DNA of 60,067 nucleotides from Draconibacterium sp. (GCA_016705335.1 JADIYN010000040.1:1-60067), one strand, 5' to 3'; counted from the first letter of the stretch, positions 1 to 11,271 are shown. Made by a program: numbers and translations. The notes: a model not told the origin generated them from the sequence alone.

Positions 1-615
1 GTTCGATCTCTATTAATTCTGTTTCGATGTAATTAAATAAATCAGCACGCTGAATCTGTTTTGGATAAAATTTGCCAACTCCATCTTCTTCGGTTGTAAA
101 TGGTGGATTTCCAAAAAGGTCGATATACCAGTAATAAGCCAGTGCACAAAAAACGTGCTTCAGCATTGTATTTCACCAGGTCAGGATTGTCGGCAGTTAA
201 ACGAATAAAGTCGTTGGCATAAGTAATACTCAACCCCAAACGTTGATAAACAGCTGTAAGAAATGGGTTACTCGGGCTCCAGGTTTGTGTGTTCAAATCA
301 GAAATTCCAATATCGCCCCCAGGCACAAATCGCTTCATCGGTTGTAATTTCCTGAAGGTTCCAAAGCGCACGCATGGTTGTAAAAAAGTTTTCATCTGAT
401 GCACTGATATCTGCGCCGCCGTTTGCACCTTGTCCGGGAATAATGAAGCTGGCATAAATTTTACCGAGCACTTGTTTCATGTAAACCGGATTGTCATTCA
501 GGTTACCGGCCAAAATAGTATCAGGGTCCATCGGTTTTACATCCAGATCATTCACACACGACGTAACCATCAGTGCTGAAAGAAAGATTGCAATTAATAT
601 TTTATTTTTAAACAT
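1..615 (-). CDS. susD: SusD-family nutrient-binding lipoprotein, N-terminal part (frameshifted, runs off left edge)
   Basis: Surface glycan-binding lipoprotein that partners the SusC transporter. The start at 615 gives a lipoprotein signal (MFKNKILIAIFLSALMVTSC) with the lipobox Cys at about residue 20. The text that follows is typical of SusD N-termini (MDPDTILAGNLNDNP, then a TTDEAICAW motif). The reading frame breaks near position 325-340 and continues in another frame (GDIGISDLNTQTWSPSNPF, RLGLSITYANDFIRL, VKYNAEARFL). It breaks again near 160 and continues as an AYYWYIDLFGNPPF-like stretch, a hallmark of the SusD TPR region. About 205 of the usual roughly 520 residues are in the window. 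It lies 19 bp downstream of susC on the same strand, the standard susCD order. The frameshifts are probably sequencing errors, because each downstream frame stays conserved. Family call is secure; maltodextrin specificity is inferred from the neighbours. Confidence 0.9.
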
Positions 616-634
616 GACGAATTAATTTTAAATG

Positions 635-3592
635 TTAATAGGTAAATCCAATGCCAAACATAAATGTGCGTGGTCTTGGATAGAAGTTATTATCGATACC
701 ACCCGGTACTTCGGGATCTATTCCTTCATAGTCAGTTATGGTCAAAACATTCTGAACCGTAAAACTCAACCTTGGAATCATTTTTCCCCGAATGTCTTTG
801 TGTGAGTAACCGATGCTCAGGTTATCCAATTTAAAGAACGAAGCATTTTTCACAAAGTAGTCACTAGTAAATTGCCTTTTTACAAATTGAGTGTCATCAA
901 GGTATTTTGGGAAGTTTTTCCAGTAACCGATTTGATTCATCTGGTCATAAGAAGCACCTGCAGCAACCTGGTTATATACATAGTTACCGATGCTGGTTCG
1001 CGATGAACCGGAGAAATCAAAATCCTTGATGGGAAAACGGAACGAAGTCCCATCAAATAATCAGCAACAGGACTGTGGTAAATGTATTTTATCGGCATTG
1101 TCGCCATTTACTGCTCCACCTTCGCCTGATAAATCAACATATAATCCTTCTATCGGCATACCCATTTGACCCGTAAACCTGTTGATTTACAAAGTAAGAA
1201 TAGCAGGATAACCAACGCGGGTAACCTGTTTTGTTCCAGTCATTCCATCGCCATGTATAGCATTCCAATGTAATTTGGATCGTCGTTTAATAAAAGTTTT
1301 GTGATTTTATTTTCGTTGTAGGTAAAGTTAAATCCAAACTCCAACGACACATCATCTTTTTGATATGGGCATTAAATTCAATGAAAACTCAAGCCCTTTT
1401 TTTCCAGGCTTCCCACGTTGGTAAGCAAAGTGTTTGAAAAATTGCTTCCTGTTGGAATGGTAACCGTGTTCAACAAATCATCAGTAACGCGTTTATAAAC
1501 ATCAATTGCTCCTGAAATCCGGTTATTGACAAAGCCAAAGTCGAGACCAATATTTTGGGTTGTTGTTTCTTCCCATTTAATATCGGGGTCGTAGGCACTT
1601 GGACGCAAAGTTGGAAGAAATTCCCCCACCAATTGGATAGAAAGAACCTGGAGAAGAAAGAATATAAGCTGCCTGGGCAGGGTAATCTTTCCAATATCCT
1701 GCTGTCCGGTAATTCACCATCCTAACCTAACTTTCACTTCGGTAACAGCTTTTACATCTTTTAAAATGATTCTTCTTTAATTTTCCAGGCGAATGCTGCC
1801 GAAGGGAAAATTCCCCATTTGTTATCTCCAATAAATCTTGATGAACCATCCTGACGAACTGTGGCTGTTAAAAGATATTTGTCAGCAAGCGTATAATTTA
1901 AACGACCGAAAAATGAAACAAGGTAATTCTCAGTAATAAATGACGAGTTTTCAGTTACCTGTGCCGGGTGATTTGCATCCACTATCCCACGGGTATAAGT
2001 ACTTCCCTCGCGTTTAAAATGTTGCCATGAATAACCGGCAGTCGCATCGATCCTGCTTTTGATACTTTCCAGATCTTTTGTGTAATTCAGATAGAAATCG
2101 AGCAGGTCATTTGTGTTTTTTGCATCATAGTTGCTCAGTTTCCCCCATAACGGACTTGTTAACACCGATGGTGATGTGCTCGGACGATTGTTGTGTCCTT
2201 CGCTTTTTGAGTAGTCAGTTGCTACATTCAAATTGGCATGCATATCAGGAATAAATGGTATTTTGTAATCCAACTGAAAGTTGCCTATAAACCTTTTTAC
2301 AGTCGATGTATTGTCAACTTCCATCAGTTGTTCCACAGGATTTGGTGTACCTAAATTCGCACCGTAATTACTCCATTGAAAATAGCCACCTGAATTTGGA
2401 TTACCGTCATAAATTGGTTTTGTGGGATCCATTGAAATAGCTGAACCGATAGCTCCTGAATCTCCGAAATTATGATCAGTAAGCATCCCTTTTGCATTGG
2501 CATTCACTTTTAAATCACCGTCAAGCAAAGTTGGGTTAAGGCTTAAAGTTCCGGTCAGGCGCTGCATATCGGTATTTTTCAGAATACCTCTTTGATTTGT
2601 GTAACCTACCGAAACGCGGTAAGGCAAATCTTTCACCGATCCTGAAATACTTAAATTATTGTCTTGCGAAGCTGCGGTCCTGAAAATTTGCTTCTGCCAG
2701 TTTGTGTTTTCGTTCCACAATTGATTGTAACTGTCAGCACCAAACAAACCTTTTTTATCCATGGCAATTTTCCGCATTTCGTCTCCTGAATATACATCCA
2801 TATATTCTATGGGGGTTGCAATTGACGAATTTATGTCAACGTTAATTGTCATCGGAGAGCCTGCTTTTCCTTTTTTAGTGTTGATAATGATTACTCCGTT
2901 TGATGCTCTTGACCCGTAAATTGCTGTTGCTGATGCATCTTTCAGAATATTCATTGATTCAATGTCGTTTGGATTTACAAACGACAGGAAGTTACTGCTT
3001 CCTGAAACATTATTATTATCAATAGGTACACCATCGATAATAATTAACGGATCATTTGAAGCATTTAACGAAGAACCTCCACGAATGCGAATTGTTGATC
3101 CACTTCCGGGAGCACCACCCGCGGTAGTAATTACTACACCTGATGCTTTTCCAACAAGTAAATCCTGGGCTGATGTGATTGCACCTTTGTTAAAATCATC
3201 GGAACTAATCGCTGTAACCGAGCCGGTGGCATCTCCTTTTTTTACCTGTCCGTATCCAATAACGACTACTTCGTCCAGTCCAAATGTTTCTTCCTGCAGG
3301 GCGATATTGAAATTGGTTTGATTGTCAACTTCAATTTCAACATTTTTCATCCCAATAAAACCTATTACCAATGTTTGTGCATCGTTCGGGATGTTCAGGT
3401 TAAAATCTCCGTCGAAGTTGGTTGTTGTTCCTAAGTTGTTCCTTTAACAACAATAGTTGCACCAGGCAGTGGTTCACCGGTTTTTGCATCGGTTACTTTA
3501 CCTGTAATTGTTTTTACCCGCGCATATCCAATTGTAGTAGTCAGTGCGGCAATAAAAAACAATAAGATTTTAGGTTTTTAAATAATCCTCAT
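635..3592 (-). CDS. susC: SusC-family TonB-dependent outer-membrane transporter (multiple frameshifts)
   Basis: Outer-membrane TonB-dependent importer of oligosaccharides. The N-terminus (ATG at 3592) has a signal peptide with FFIAALTTTIGYA, then a carboxypeptidase-regulatory-like domain (ITGKVTDAKTGEPLPGATI). A TonB-box-like LDEVVVIGYG and the SusC plug signature (IRIRGGSSLNASNDPLIIIDG and ATAIYGSRASNGVIII) follow. The barrel ends in the usual aromatic C-terminus (FMFGIGFTY). Frame breaks occur near 3580, 3430, 1760, 1630, 1375 and several times between 940 and 1375. Joined together the gene encodes about 985 residues, normal for SusC. The longest intact stretch is 1761-3371. It precedes susD and is divergent from lacI, with a perfect LacI-type operator 173 bp upstream of the start. 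The likely substrate is maltodextrin or starch, inferred from the adjacent GH65 and GH13 genes. Confidence 0.93.
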
Positions 3593-4101
3593 CTTTAATG
3601 TTATTAGTTTATAATCGTTCATTACGTGTGTTAAATAATTTTAACTGTCTCTTAAATGGCAAATAATCAACAATTTGACTCTACTTCTTATTCAACTCAG
3701 CGCAAAATTCTGGGCGAATTAAAAAAATGTTAAATGATTTATATGACATTGGATGAACAAATGACCGCAAACGTTTGCGGTGTCGTTTGCACCAAACATG
3801 TTATATAACAGGTAGTTACTGGTGGGTAAGTTTTAATCCCACTTTTTTTTGAAATAACTGGTCAATTTAATTAAAGAGTGATTTTTTGTGATTGTTTAAA
3901 GTTGAAAAGGTTATGCAGAAATGAACTTTGCTGGTGGTTAATTGAATTCTTTAATGTGTAGTGTTGAATTTTATTGAATAATTGTGATCAACCTAAAAGG
4001 AAGCGAAACTCAAGTGTAAAAAGGAATAGTATTACTTATATTAAACAATTTTGTAAATTGACTTATTAAACCAATTTTTGCGATTCATGTCTTATTAAGT
4101 A
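3593..4101. other. Divergent susC/lacI intergenic region
   Basis: This 509-bp region between the divergent susC and lacI starts is AT-rich and has no credible ORF. It holds the perfect operator palindrome at 3765-3780 and an additional half-site at 3784-3790. I could not find a full TAnnTTTG box with a correctly spaced TTTG on the susC strand. On the lacI strand, an AATTTTTG sequence about 25 bp before the start is one mismatch from the Bacteroidota -7 consensus. Confidence 0.7.
3765..3790. promoter_or_regulatory. LacI-type operator upstream of susC
   Basis: Positions 3765-3780 read CCGCAAACGTTTGCGG, a perfect 16-bp palindrome with the central CG step and CGCAAACGTTTGCG core typical of LacI-family operators. 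A second CGTTTGC half-site starts 12 bp later at 3784. The centre lies about 180 bp upstream of the susC start codon. A near-identical site lies upstream of the transporter gene at 5142-5157, so the adjacent LacI protein is the obvious ligand. Binding itself is inferred. Confidence 0.85.
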
Positions 4102-5116
4102 ATGAAAAACAGTCCAATTACCATAAAAGATATTGCCGGGAGTTAAAATTTCAGCATCAACGGTTTCGAGGGCATTGAAAAATCATCCCGATATTAGTCA
4201 GAAACAAGAAAAGCGGTAAATGAACTGGCCGCAAAATATAATTACCAGCCAAATGCTGTTGCTCTCAGTCTTAAACAGCGCAGAACAAACACAATCGGTG
4301 TAATAATTCCTGAAATTATTCATTATTTTTTCTCATCTGTAATAAGTGGTATTGAGGATGTTGCCTACAATGCAGGTTTTAATGTAATTATTTGCCAGTC
4401 GAAAAAAAAATACGACCGCGAAGTGGTAAATATTAGAACTCTACTGGCTAATCGAGTCGATGGAATTTTGGCTTCCATTTCGAAGGAAACGCTGAATTTT
4501 GATCATTTTTATAAAATTCAGGAAAACGAAGTACCACTTGTTTTTCACGATCGCATTGTTCCGGGTTTTGATGCAGACCAGGTAATTGTCGATGATTTTG
4601 AAGCAGCATATCGGGCAACAAAGCATTTAATTGACGGTGGCCGAAAAAAAATAGCTCATTTTGCCGGGCCTCAGAACCTGTTACCGACCACAGTTGCGTA
4701 AAGGAAGGTTATTTGAAAGCTATGCGTGAAGCCGGTTTGAAGGTTTTGGAAAGAATGGATTATTGAATCTGATAATTTCGAAAAAGCAAGAATTGCAACA
4801 TTGAATCTTTTTGAGGAGAAAAATTCCAATCGATGGGATTTTTGCGGTTAACGATCTTACTGCCATTGGTGCAATGCAAACCTTGCAAAAAAGGGATTAA
4901 AATTCCCAAACAAGTTGCAGTTGTCGGTTTTTCCGATGGCCGTTTGTCAGGAATTACCGATCCGGCGCTAACTTCGGTTGATCAGCATGGTTATGAAATG
5001 GGAACCATTGCAGCCGAATTGCTTTTAATCGTATAAAAGCAGCAAAACTGTAAGTCCCTTCGAAATAAAAGTGCTGAATAGCGAATTTAATTGTCAGGGG
5101 TTCATCTGCATTTTAA
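4102..5116 (+). CDS. LacI-family transcriptional regulator (frameshifted)
   Basis: DNA-binding regulator with an N-terminal helix-turn-helix (MKNSPITIKDIA, then ISASTVSRALKNHPDIS) and the hinge-helix region YNYQPNAVALSLKQRRTNTI. The periplasmic-binding-like effector domain follows (GVIIPEIIHYFFSSVISGIE; VPLVFHDRI; KKIAHFAGP). Near the C-terminus are VAVVGFSDGRLSGITDPALT and a SVDQHGYEMG motif, as expected for this family. Frame breaks lie within the HTH coding region near 4135-4200 and again near 4700, 4750, 4820-4880 and 5030. The corrected product is about 335-340 residues, normal length. It sits between susCD and the transporter operon, and both flanking transcription units carry matching operators. 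It probably senses maltose or a maltodextrin; the effector is inferred. The frameshifts are most likely sequencing errors. Confidence 0.92.
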
Positions 5117-5141
5117 AAAAAAAAAAAAAATATTTTATTCT

Positions 5142-5157
5142 CCGCAAACGTTTGAAA
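5142..5157. promoter_or_regulatory. LacI-type operator upstream of MFS transporter
   Basis: CCGCAAACGTTTGAAA shares its first 13 of 16 bases with the palindrome upstream of susC and contains the perfect inner palindrome CAAACGTTTG (5145-5154). It lies 57 bp upstream of the -33 element of a good promoter and about 190 bp upstream of the transporter start. That placement suits an upstream activator site better than a classical blocking operator. This is inferred from position only. Confidence 0.75.
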
Positions 5158-5211
5158 TCAACATTTCAACAAGAAAATGCTGGTTTTTAGCAATTTGATG
5201 AAATTCAAATA

Positions 5212-5244
5212 TTTGGATTTGCAAAAAATTCTGTTTTATATTTG
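5212..5244 (+). promoter_or_regulatory. Bacteroidota-type promoter for the maltose operon
   Basis: TTTG at 5212-5215, a 21-bp spacer and TATATTTG at 5237-5244 fit the Bacteroidota sigma-ABfr consensus (TTTG, 19-21 bp, TAnnTTTG) exactly. Transcription would start near 5251 and read the MFS, GH65 and GH13 genes. No experimental start site is known here. Confidence 0.65.
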
Positions 5245-5342
5245 TTCCGGCAAATCATCACAAATACTTCTTGTTTACCCGCAAATTTCTCTTGACTGAA
5301 AAATCTAATTTTAGCCTGTTATTAAATTTTAAATTAATACAT

Positions 5343-6849
5343 ATGGTCAAAAAACCTATGCTAAGCTTTTGGCAAATCTGGAACATGAGTTTTGGATTTC
5401 TGGGCATTCAATTTGGTTTTGCACTTCAAAATGCAAATGTTTCACGCATATTTCAAACATTCGGTGGCGATGTCGATCGGCTGGCAGTTTATTGGCTTGC
5501 TGCACCATTAACGGGTTTGATAATTCAGCCAATCATTGGTCATTACAGCGATAAAACCTGGGGAAGATTGGGACGCCGCCGACCTTATTTGTTGGTTGGG
5601 GCAATACTTGCATCAATTACACTTTTGTTTATGCCAAATTCGCCAACTCTGTGGATTGCAATTGGTACACTTTGGATAATGGATGCATCAATCAATATTT
5701 CGATGGAACCGTTTCGCGCATTTGTTGGCGATAATCTGCCTTCAGAACAGCGAACAGCGGGTTTGCAATGCAAAGTTTTTTCATCGGAACCGGCGCAATT
5801 GTTGCTTCTTTTCTGCCTTATGCAATGACAAATTGGTTTGGGATTGAAAATACTGCTGCTGAAGGAATTATTCCTTCCTCGGTAAAATGGTCGTTTTATA
5901 TTGGTGGATTCGTTTTTATAGGCGCAGTTGTTTGGACGGTTTTCAGTTCGAAAGAATATTCGCCCGAAGAATTGAAAACTTTTGAGGAAACAAAACCGAA
6001 AGCAATAAATCAGCAATTTCTAATTACAAATCGCCTTCGCAACTGCAAGATATTTTTCTGCGGAACGGGGCAATTTTCTGTTTGTTGGATTGGCGTTGGT
6101 TTACTTTGTTTTTAACCGTGGACTCGAAAAGGAAATGTACATTCTGGGTGGCGGCCTCGCGGTTTACGGTGCAATTCAGTTTTTACCTATCGCTTTATCA
6201 AAATCAAATCGAACAAAAACGGGTTTGTGGAAATTATGACCGACATGGCTAACATGCCAAAAACAATGGGGACAATTGGCTGTTGTTCAGTTTTTCGTGG
6301 TTTGCTCTTTTTGCCATGTGGATTTATACCACCGCAGCAGTTACCGGACACATTTACGGAACCAGCGATACAACTTCTGCTTTGTATAACGAGGGAGCAA
6401 ACTGGGTCGGGGTTTTGTTCGGAATTTACAACGGTTTTGCAGCTGTTGTCGCTTTTGGATTACCGGTTTTGTCAAAATACACAAGCCGTAAAGCAACACA
6501 TTCTGTTTCCCTGATAATTGGAGGAATCGGGTTGTTGTCTTTCTATTTTATTACAAATCCTAATTTGCTGTTGCTTTCAATGGTTGCCATCGGAATTGCG
6601 TGGGCCAGCATTTTATCAATGCCTTATGCAATTCTTACCGGCTCGTTGCCTGCCGCAAAAAATGGGAGTTTACATGGGTATTTTCAATTTTTTATTGTGA
6701 TACCGCAAATTCTGGCAGCAAGTATTCTGGGATTTCTGATGCGCCGATATTTTGGTGGCGATGCAATTTGGGCACTCGTGGCCGGTGGTATTTCAATGAT
6801 TCTTGCCGCCGCGACCGTATTTTTTGTTGATGATATTGATAGTCCCTAA
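5343..6849 (+). CDS. MFS (GPH/SLC45-like) maltose-type sugar transporter (frameshifted)
   Basis: Inner-membrane major facilitator of the type found with maltose phosphorylase in Bacteroidota. The N-terminus is typical (MVKKPMLSFWQIWNMSFGFL), so I chose ATG 5343 over the in-frame start at 5271. Visible family signatures include GLIIQPIIGHYSDKTW, RLGRRRPYLLVGA and SMEPFRAFVGDNLP. After frame breaks near 5765, 6030-6110 and 6285 come SWFALFAMWIYTTAAV and HIYGTSDTTSALYNEGANWV, then SMPYAILTGSLPAAKNGSLH. Corrected, it has about 12 membrane segments and about 500 residues. It is the first gene of an operon with the GH65 and GH13 genes. The probable role is uptake of maltose released in the periplasm, inferred from context. 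Confidence 0.9.
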
Positions 6850-6932
6850 CAAAAAAATGAAATCCGGTTTTGTGTGCGGGAAGGGGTGGAGCGCTTTTTA
6901 GTAGGGTTTAGTTGAAAAATGAAAAGAAACAA

Positions 6933-9190
6933 ATGAGAAATTATATTAAACATCACGATTGGAAAATTATTGAAGAAGGTTTTGATCCCGAAAACAAGCG
7001 CATTTCCGAAAGTATTTTTAGTATTGGGAATGGTAAAATGGGGCAACGGGCCAATTTTGAAGAGAAATATTCAGGGGATTCGCTTCATGGATCATATGTT
7101 GCAGGAATTTATTACCCCGATAAAACCCGGGTTGGCTGGTGGAAAAACGGCTATCCGGAATATTTTGCAAAAATCATTAATTCAACCAACTGGATTGGAA
7201 TTAACATTTCGATAAACGGCGAAGAGCTTGATTTGGCAAAAGCAAAAATACATTCCTTTAAACGAATGTTAGACATGCAGCATGGTTTGCTTTCGCGAAG
7301 TTTTATAGCTGAACTTGAAAACGGAAATCAAGTTGAAGTAAGCTCAAACGCTTTGTAAGCATGAAAATACTGCAATTGGCTGATTCAATACAGCATAAAA
7401 GCGCTTAATTTTTCAGGCGAAATATTAGTAAATCCATATCTCGATGGTGATGTGTTTAACGAAGATTCAAATTACGATGAGAAATTCTGGGTTGAAGTTT
7501 CAAAAGAAATTGATGGATGCGAGGGTAACATTACCCTTGAAACGTTGAAGACAAAATTCAGGGTGAGCACGGCTATGATTTTCCAACTATTAAAAAAATA
7601 GGAAACCTGAATCTAAAAATATCAAATTCAACAAGGAAAAATACGTTGAGGCAACTCAAACCATTAAAGTAAAAATAAGGAGAAAATATTGTCAATCGAA
7701 AAATATGCAGCGACTATTTCTTCCTTGATTTTCAATTGAACAATTAACCGCAAAAGAATTGGTCTCAGATGCAAATTCAAAAGGATTCGATTTGTTGTTC
7801 GAAAATCACAAAAGTCTTTGGCTTAAAAAGTGGGAAACCAGCGACATTAAAATTGAAGGAGATGTGGCGGCTCAACAAGGAATCAGGTATAATATTTTTC
7901 AGTTAAACCAAACTTATTCGGGTGAAGATAAAAGATTAAATATCGGTCCGAAAGGTTTTACCGGCGAAAAATATGGTGGCGTAACATACTGGGACACCGA
8001 AGCTTATTGTTTGCCATTCTATTTGGGCACTGCTTCAATTGATATCTCGAAAAAACTGCTTTTATACAGGCACCAACATTTGACAAAGCCATTGAAAATG
8101 CCGAAAAACTTGGTTTTAACAGTGGTGCTGCGTTATACCCGATGGTAACAATAAATGGCGAAGAGTGCCACAACGAATGGGAAATTACTTTCGAGGAAAT
8201 CCATCGAAACGGTGCAATTGCCTACGCCATTTACAATTATGTAAACTATACCGGCGACAAGGAATATCTTGCTCCGTATGGTTTTGAGGTATTGCTTGCC
8301 ATAAGCCGTTTTTGGAGCCAGCGGTAACTGGTCGGAAAAAAACAGAAATATGTAATGCTTGGTTTACCGGGCCCAACGAATATGAAAACAATGTGAACAA
8401 TAATTTTCACACCAATTACATGGCTGTTTGGACATTGAAATATACACTCGAAGTAATTGATTTCTTGCAAAAAGAGTTTCCGTATTTGTATGAGGAAATG
8501 ATATCGAAATGGAAATTCAATGCCATAAAAGAAACAAAAAGATGGAAAGATATTATCGCTAAAATGTACTTTCCTTTTGATGAAGAACGTAATATTTATC
8601 TTCAGCAAGATGGTTTTGATGACAAGGAATTAATTCCTGTTTCCGAACTTTCGGCAAACGATAAACCAATCAATAAAAAATGGTCGTGGGACAGGATTTT
8701 ACGGTCGTGCTATATAAAACAAGCCGATACTTTGCAAAGTTTGTTTTGGTTTGAAAACGATTTTACGGAACAAGAACTTAAACGGCATTTCGATTTTTAT
8801 GAACCGCTGACCGTTCACGAATCGTCGCTTTCGCCATGCGTTCATTCAATTTTGGCGGCAAAATCGGTTATCAGCAGAAATCATACGAAATGTACTTGCG
8901 CACCGCCAGATTAGATTTAGACAATTACAACCACGATACCGAAGACGGGCTTCATATTACAAGTATGGGAGGAACCTGGATGTCGTTTGTAATGGGTTTT
9001 GGAGGAATGCGCACCCATAATAAAACTGGTTTTAAATCCTTTTCTTCCTGACAAGTGGAAATCCTATCAATTTCGGATCGATTTCAGGGGAGCACATTTA
9101 AGCTTGAAAAAGGAAAAAGCTAAGTAATCGTGAATCATTCGAATGTTTGAAGTTTATTTGGAAGGAAACACAGGAAGAATTAAAAAATGA
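6933..9190 (+). CDS. GH65 family maltose phosphorylase-type enzyme (frameshifted)
   Basis: Inverting phosphorylase of glycoside hydrolase family 65, converting maltose plus phosphate to beta-glucose 1-phosphate and glucose. ATG 6933 gives the expected start (MRNYIKHHDWKIIEEGFDPE). Recognisable blocks are SIFSIGNGKMGQRANFEE, YVAGIYYPDKTRVGWWKNGY, GGVTYWDTEAYCLPFYLG and the catalytic block TGPNEYENNVNNNFHTNYM, whose Glu is the predicted general acid. ESSLSPCVHSILAAK near the C-terminus is also typical. Frame breaks occur near 7355, 7400-7760 (several), 8090, 8320, 8895 and 9040. The corrected length is about 750 residues, normal for the family. No signal peptide, so cytoplasmic. Its stop overlaps the next start as ATGA. 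Other alpha-glucoside phosphorylase specificities within GH65 cannot be excluded by eye. Confidence 0.9.
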
Positions 9191-11017
9191 AAATACATAT
9201 TTGTTATTTACCAGTTCTTTTTTTGAATACATTTTCACAGAAATTGGAACGTGTTGAACCCATGTTTTGGTGGGTCGGAATGAAATCTCCTGAATTGCAA
9301 CTGATGGTTTATGGAGAAAAAATTTCGGAAACCAACGTGTCAATTGAATTATCCCGGAGTTGAACTGGTTTCGGTAACAAAAGTTCAAACCCAAATTATC
9401 TGTTTGTCGATTTAAACTGGCAGAAAATGTGCAACCGGGAAAGTTTGAGATTCAGTTTACCAAAGGAAAAAAAGTTGGTTCAAACTTATTTGTACGAATT
9501 GAAAGCCCAGGAAAAGGATTCGGCAACCCGCACCGGATTTAATGTTCCGGATGTAATTTACCTGATAACCCCGACAGGTTTATCAATGGTAAATCCAAAT
9601 AACGACTGGGTGGCAGGAATGAAGGAAAAACCCAATCGTCAACAAAGATGGAAGACATGGCGGTATATCAGGGAATTATCAATTCGCTCGATTATTTGCA
9701 GAAAATGGGATTTACGGCTGTCTGGCTTAATCCGTGCTCGAAAATAACATGACCAGGTTTCTTATCACGGTTATTCAACAACCGATTTTTTATAAAGTTG
9801 ATCCACGTTACGGAACAAACGAAGAGTACCGCGAATTAAATGACGAGCCTGGATAAACGGGGAATGAAATTGATTATGGACATGATTTTTAATCATTGCG
9901 GGTTCGGAACATTGGTGGATGAATGACCTGCCGATGAACGACTGGATTAACAACCATCCCGATTATAAAATAACAAATCACCGTCGAACAGTTAAACCAG
10001 GATCCGCATGCTTCAGAAATCGATCTGAAAGCTATGGTTGACGGATGGTTTGTTCCTTCAATGCCCGATATGAACCAGCGAAATCCATTTATGGAAAAAT
10101 ACCTGATTCAAAACAGTATCTGGTGGATTGAATTCGTTGGTTTAGAAGGAATCAGGCAGGATACATGGCCATATCCCGATAAAAATATGATGGCAACCTG
10201 GACCAAACAGGTTTTAACTGAATATCCTGACTTTAATATTGTTGGCGAAGAATGGACAATGAATCCTGCCATTGTTTCGTATTGGCAAAAAGGAAAAGTA
10301 AATTCTGATGGTTATAAATGTTATTTGCCTTCGTTAATGGATTTTCCATTGCAAAATGCGGTAAGCAGTGGCTTGCGAAACAATGAAAATTGGGACGATG
10401 GTTTGATTCAGATTTACGAATCTTTAGCCAACGATTTTCTTTATCCCGATCCAGATAACCTTGTTATTTTCCCCGATAACCACGATATGTCGCGGTTTTT
10501 TGTGCAGGTTGGCGAAGATGTTGATTTGTTAAAATGGGGGTTGCCTTGTTTTTAACCATGCGCGGAATTCCACAAATTTATTACGGAACTGAAATTTTAA
10601 TGCGACATGAAGGCAGCGAACATGGAAATATTCGGGCCGATTTTCCGGAGGTTGGCAAGGTGATAAAGTAAATGCAATCACCGGAGTAGGACTATCAGAC
10701 CAACAAAAGGAAATGCAGGATTACTGTCCAAAATTCAAAACTGGCGAAAAATAAAACTGTAATTCACAAAGGAAAATTAATGCATTTTGTGCCTGATGAT
10801 GGCGTTTATACTTATTTCCGCTATAACAATGAAGAAGTTGTTATGGTAATGCTCAATAAAAATGAAACTGAGAAAAAAAGTTGATACAAATCGGTTTTCT
10901 GAAATCATAAAAGGCTATAATAAAGGCAAGGAAATTATAACATCGAAAAAAATTTCAGCAATTTCTGAAATAATAATCCCGGCTAAAACCGCCATGATTA
11001 TTGAGTTGCAGAAATAA
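9187..11017 (+). CDS. GH13 cyclomaltodextrinase/neopullulanase-like alpha-amylase (frameshifted)
   Basis: Alpha-glucan hydrolase of family GH13 with the N-terminal cyclomaltodextrinase-type beta domain (VEPMFWWVGMKSPELQLMVY). A short signal peptide precedes it, so it is probably periplasmic. Catalytic-domain motifs appear across several frames: MDMIFNHCG (region I), EGIRQDTWPYPDKN with the nucleophile Asp (region II), NIVGEEWTMNP with the acid Glu (region III) and FPDNHDMSRFF with the stabilising Asp (region IV). Frame breaks lie near 9350-9400, 9590, 9640, 9745-9860, 9905, 10545 and in the C-terminal domain (10640-10900). The C-terminus (AMIIELQK) ends at 11017. The corrected length is about 610 residues, the usual size. 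Translation is probably coupled to GH65 through the ATGA overlap. Two hairpins follow. Confidence 0.88.
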
Positions 11018-11164
11018 AAAAAATAAAAAAAAAAAATTTTATGCTTTTGTAAACCTTTTTTACAAATGCTTGTTTTAATGATACTACAAAGAGTAAACAT
11101 CAATTTTACTCACCATTGAAAAATGGTTTGGTTTTTGGTTTAGTTTAGGTTTAGGTTGATTGAG

Positions 11165-11194
11165 AAAAGGCTGGTTGTTGAACCGGCCTTTTTA
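11165..11194 (+). terminator. Intrinsic terminator after the maltose operon
   Basis: AAGGCTGGTT, loop GTTG and AACCGGCCTT form a 10-bp stem with one G-U pair, followed by a T run. It lies about 150 bp after the GH13 stop. Confidence 0.85.
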
Positions 11195-11220
11195 ATGAAG
11201 TTTCTGTTCTCCGGTTTTGG

Positions 11221-11260
11221 TAAAAAAGGAAGGATGTTTCCTGGAAAACATCCTTCTTTT
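11221..11260. terminator. Bidirectional intrinsic terminator
   Basis: GAAGGATGTTT (11229-11239) and AAACATCCTTC (11246-11256) form a perfect 11-bp stem with a 6-nt loop. A runs on the left and a T run on the right make it usable from both strands. It lies just beyond the tetR stop and would also back up the maltose-operon terminator. Confidence 0.85.
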
Positions 11261-11271
11261 AAATTTTGGTA

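Noticed and set aside
2962..3321. Plus-strand ORF of 119 codons inside susC
   Set aside because: It is antisense to the conserved plug domain, with no start context or similarity.
1..5116. susD, susC and lacI as true pseudogenes
   Set aside because: The frames continue with conserved protein sequence after each break and the same error pattern affects rnr and polA, so errors are more likely.
5271..5342. Upstream in-frame start for the MFS transporter
   Set aside because: The extra 24 residues are not family-like; MVKKPMLSFWQIWNMSFG at 5343 is the usual N-terminus.
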